A stretch of 64,000 nucleotides of DNA from Halomonas korlensis (lineage in GTDB: Bacteria > Pseudomonadota > Gammaproteobacteria > Pseudomonadales > Halomonadaceae), in the NCBI RefSeq assembly GCF_900116705.1, contig NZ_FPBP01000007.1:1-64000 (forward strand). The letters are read 5' to 3'. Below the pieces are notes generated by a model. It searched no databases and was not told the origin of the DNA. It saw nothing but the letters and a program-made list of their open reading frames with translations. Numbering within the stretch: position 1 is the first letter of the stretch; each line of letters starts with the position of its first letter. This document shows, in pieces, positions 62,268-64,000 of the stretch. A program made the translations under genes and the position numbers.

Positions 62268-64000
62268 TCAGGACAGTTCCAGGCCTGCGAATCCGGCGTT
62301 GGCCACCGTCTCACAGTGCTTGCGGTACTCGCGGGCTCCCGCCGCGTAGATGGTGGCAACGCGTGGCTTGCCCGGCGTATTGGCACCGAAGAACCAGGAG
62401 TCCTTCATTGTTGCCAGCACGGATGCTTCGGCAACGTCGTAGACGTGTCCGGTCCACTCGTCCTCGGCAGCCGGCGTCGGCACGATGCGCGCGGCCCCCT
62501 GACGACGCATGTGCTCGATACAGCGCACTATCCAATCGACGTTTTGCTCAATACAGCGCCCCGCGTTACAGAGTGCCGCGGCATTGTGCGGGCCGTTGAC
62601 GATGAACAGGTTAGGAAAGCCGCTGACGAGCAGTCCGAGGAACGTCTTCGGCCCTTCCTTCCACTTCTGGGCCAGCGATAGACCGTGGGTACCGCGAATG
62701 TCAATCCGACTCAACGAACCGGTACCGGCATCGAAGCCGGTAGCATAGACGATTACATCAAGCGGATACTCTTTCCGCGAGGTTCGAATCCCCCCCGACG
62801 TGACCCTCTCGATGGGCGTTTCCCGCAGATCCTCAAGCACGACGTTGCCGCGATTGAACATTTCGTAATAGCCGTTTTCCAACGGCACGCGCTTCGTGCC
62901 AAAAGGATGACTGGGCATAAGCCGTCGAGCCGTCTCGGGGTCGTGGACACGTGCCTGGATCTTCCGGCGCAGGAAATCACAGGCGTGATCATTCACTTCG
63001 AAGCTCATCATCAGATCGGCAAAATTGCCGAACCAGAACGCGAAGCCTGCCTTTTGCCAGAGGTGCTCGAACTTGGCTTCTCGTTCGGCAGCGGAAACGG
63101 CCAGCCCGGACCGGGGATCGAAAGTGTGAATAAACCCGCCGTAGGACTCGTGACAGGTCGCCAGTATCTGAGCCCAGTCCCGGCGAATCTCGCGGCGGTC
63201 GGCATCCGTCAGCGGCCGGTTGCGCTGGGGGATACAGTAGGTGGGGGTGCGCTGAAATACCGTGAGGTGTGCGACCTCCGGCGCGATGGTCTGAATCATC
63301 TGCACCCCCGAGGCGCCGGTGCCGATGATCCCGACACGTTTGCCGTCCAAGGCCACGCCGGCCGGCCATCTCGCGGTATAAAAGCTCTCTCCCGAAAAGT
63401 CACGCATCCCCGGGTAGTCGGGCAGCTGTGGCACCGACAAGGTTCCTGTCGCCGCGATCAGGTAGCGCGCGGCCACGCGCTCCCCGGTGCTGGTTTCGAC
63501 ATCCCAGAGCGCGTCACCCTCGTCAAACGTTGCGGCAAGCATCGACGTGCCGAGCCGTATGTGTCGGCGCAGGCCGAATCGGTCGACCACGTGGCAAAGG
63601 TAGCGAGAAATTTCGGGCTGGGCCGGGAAGAGCTCTTGCCACTCCCATTCCCGGAGCAAGGCATCGGAGAACGAGAAACCGTAGGTATGGATTTCCGAAT
63701 CCACCCTCGCGCCAGGATAGCGGTTCCAATGCCAGACGCCTCCCACATCGGTACCGCTCTCATACACGCGGGCGCGCAGCCCCATCCGGCTGAGTCGTTC
63801 CAACGCACAGATGCCCGAGAGGCCTGCTCCGATGATGACGGCATCCAGGGCAGCGGTTTTCGGGTGTGGAGCGGGACGACGGACAACCTGCGTCTTCCTG
63901 CCGAGATCGGGTGGCCTCGGAGCAGACTGTGATTCGAAGAGCCTGGGCGGTTGGGGATCGAGCTCGGTGCACCGCCAGACGCTTGTCGGAACGAGGCCGG
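62268..64000 (-). CDS. Flavin-containing monooxygenase, Baeyer-Villiger-like (5' end outside window)
   Basis: About 577 residues visible; the open frame continues to the right edge without an in-frame start, so the N-terminus is truncated. FAD loop VIIGAGLSGICALERL (about 15 residues upstream of RMGLRARVYESGTDVGG), NADPH loop VGIIGTGASGVQMIQT, and the fingerprint FSGESFYTARWP, which matches the Baeyer-Villiger F-x-G-x(3)-H-x(3)-W-P pattern except that Tyr replaces His. Y-I-GGTGxx-like VIVYATGFDAGTGS at about residue 390. It may oxygenate ketones or alicyclic/steroid-like substrates using NADPH and O2. Independent of its neighbours. Confidence 0.88.
   Translation of the reverse strand, partial: GLVPTSVWRCTELDPQPPRLFESQSAPRPPDLGRKTQVVRRPAPHPKTAALDAVIIGAGLSGICALERLSRMGLRARVYESGTDVGGVWHWNRYPGARVDSEIHTYGFSFSDALLREWEWQELFPAQPEISRYLCHVVDRFGLRRHIRLGTSMLAATFDEGDALWDVETSTGERVAARYLIAATGTLSVPQLPDYPGMRDFSGESFYTARWPAGVALDGKRVGIIGTGASGVQMIQTIAPEVAHLTVFQRTPTYCIPQRNRPLTDADRREIRRDWAQILATCHESYGGFIHTFDPRSGLAVSAAEREAKFEHLWQKAGFAFWFGNFADLMMSFEVNDHACDFLRRKIQARVHDPETARRLMPSHPFGTKRVPLENGYYEMFNRGNVVLEDLRETPIERVTSGGIRTSRKEYPLDVIVYATGFDAGTGSLSRIDIRGTHGLSLAQKWKEGPKTFLGLLVSGFPNLFIVNGPHNAAALCNAGRCIEQNVDWIVRCIEHMRRQGAARIVPTPAAEDEWTGHVYDVAEASVLATMKDSWFFGANTPGKPRVATIYAAGAREYRKHCETVANAGFAGLELS

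Overview
The window looks like chromosomal DNA of a high-GC gammaproteobacterium of the Halomonas/Chromohalobacter type. The basis is inference from gene order and protein character: gacA-uvrC-pgsA-tRNA(Gly,Cys,Leu)-nadB, sdhE-ygfX, ihfB-lapA-lapB-pyrF, fxsA-groES-groEL under a sigma32-type promoter with no CIRCE element, two TRAP transport systems, and a Pseudomonas-like gacA with a TTG start. No rRNA, CRISPR array, prophage or transposase was seen. The only mobile element is one group II intron.

Layout. 1-1925: an apparently complete class C group II intron (minus strand), inserted just behind the intrinsic terminator of grxD. 1984-6234: housekeeping genes (grxD, argF, an unknown 101-aa protein, an ABC exporter with a His/Asp-rich insert, a small stress-like protein). 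6573-41612: a ~35 kb sugar-acid catabolic island. 41693-48845: a sigma54-type regulator divergent from a four-gene guanidino/2-ketoarginine operon. 48881-62256: core genes (tRNA-Ala, gacA, uvrC, pgsA, three tRNAs, nadB, ygfX/sdhE, ihfB, lapAB, pyrF, comEA-like, an SDR, fxsA, groESL). 62268-64000: a flavin monooxygenase whose 5' end lies outside the window.

The sugar-acid island has several arms. (1) Hexuronate/altronate: a UxaB-like reductase, a fused full-length UxaA altronate dehydratase, KduD and a Zn-dependent polyol dehydrogenase. (2) L-fuconate, non-phosphorylated: FucD, a DHRS6-like SDR and an FAH-family hydrolase, expected to give pyruvate and lactate; a FAD-linked 2-hydroxyacid oxidase directly abuts fucD. 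(3) Pentonate-type: an IlvD/Edd dehydratase and a XylX-like FAH enzyme, with a HpcH/HpaI aldolase. (4) Tetronates: LtnD, OtnI, OtnK, OtnC and DenD for L-threonate/D-erythronate, plus a DUF1537 kinase with PdxA2 for D-threonate/D-erythronate, all converging on dihydroxyacetone phosphate. Two TRAP transporters and a DMT permease serve uptake or export.

Two regulators fit two sub-regulons. A FadR/NanR-type GntR protein (16202-16924) may act at a motif, TGTCATAC, that I find in three promoter-containing gaps of the left half. A LacI-family protein (40569-41612) faces a perfect 20-bp palindrome at the head of a run of twelve minus-strand genes (40.4 to 28.4 kb).

The guanidino operon (gbuA, yjiH-like permease, aruI, aldehyde dehydrogenase) encodes the lower arginine-transaminase route: 2-ketoarginine to guanidinobutyraldehyde, guanidinobutyrate, then GABA plus urea. 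It is preceded by a near-perfect -24/-12 promoter and a 12-bp inverted repeat next to its own sigma54 activator gene. A recurring oddity of the island is short tandem duplication (14-25 bp) at gene junctions.
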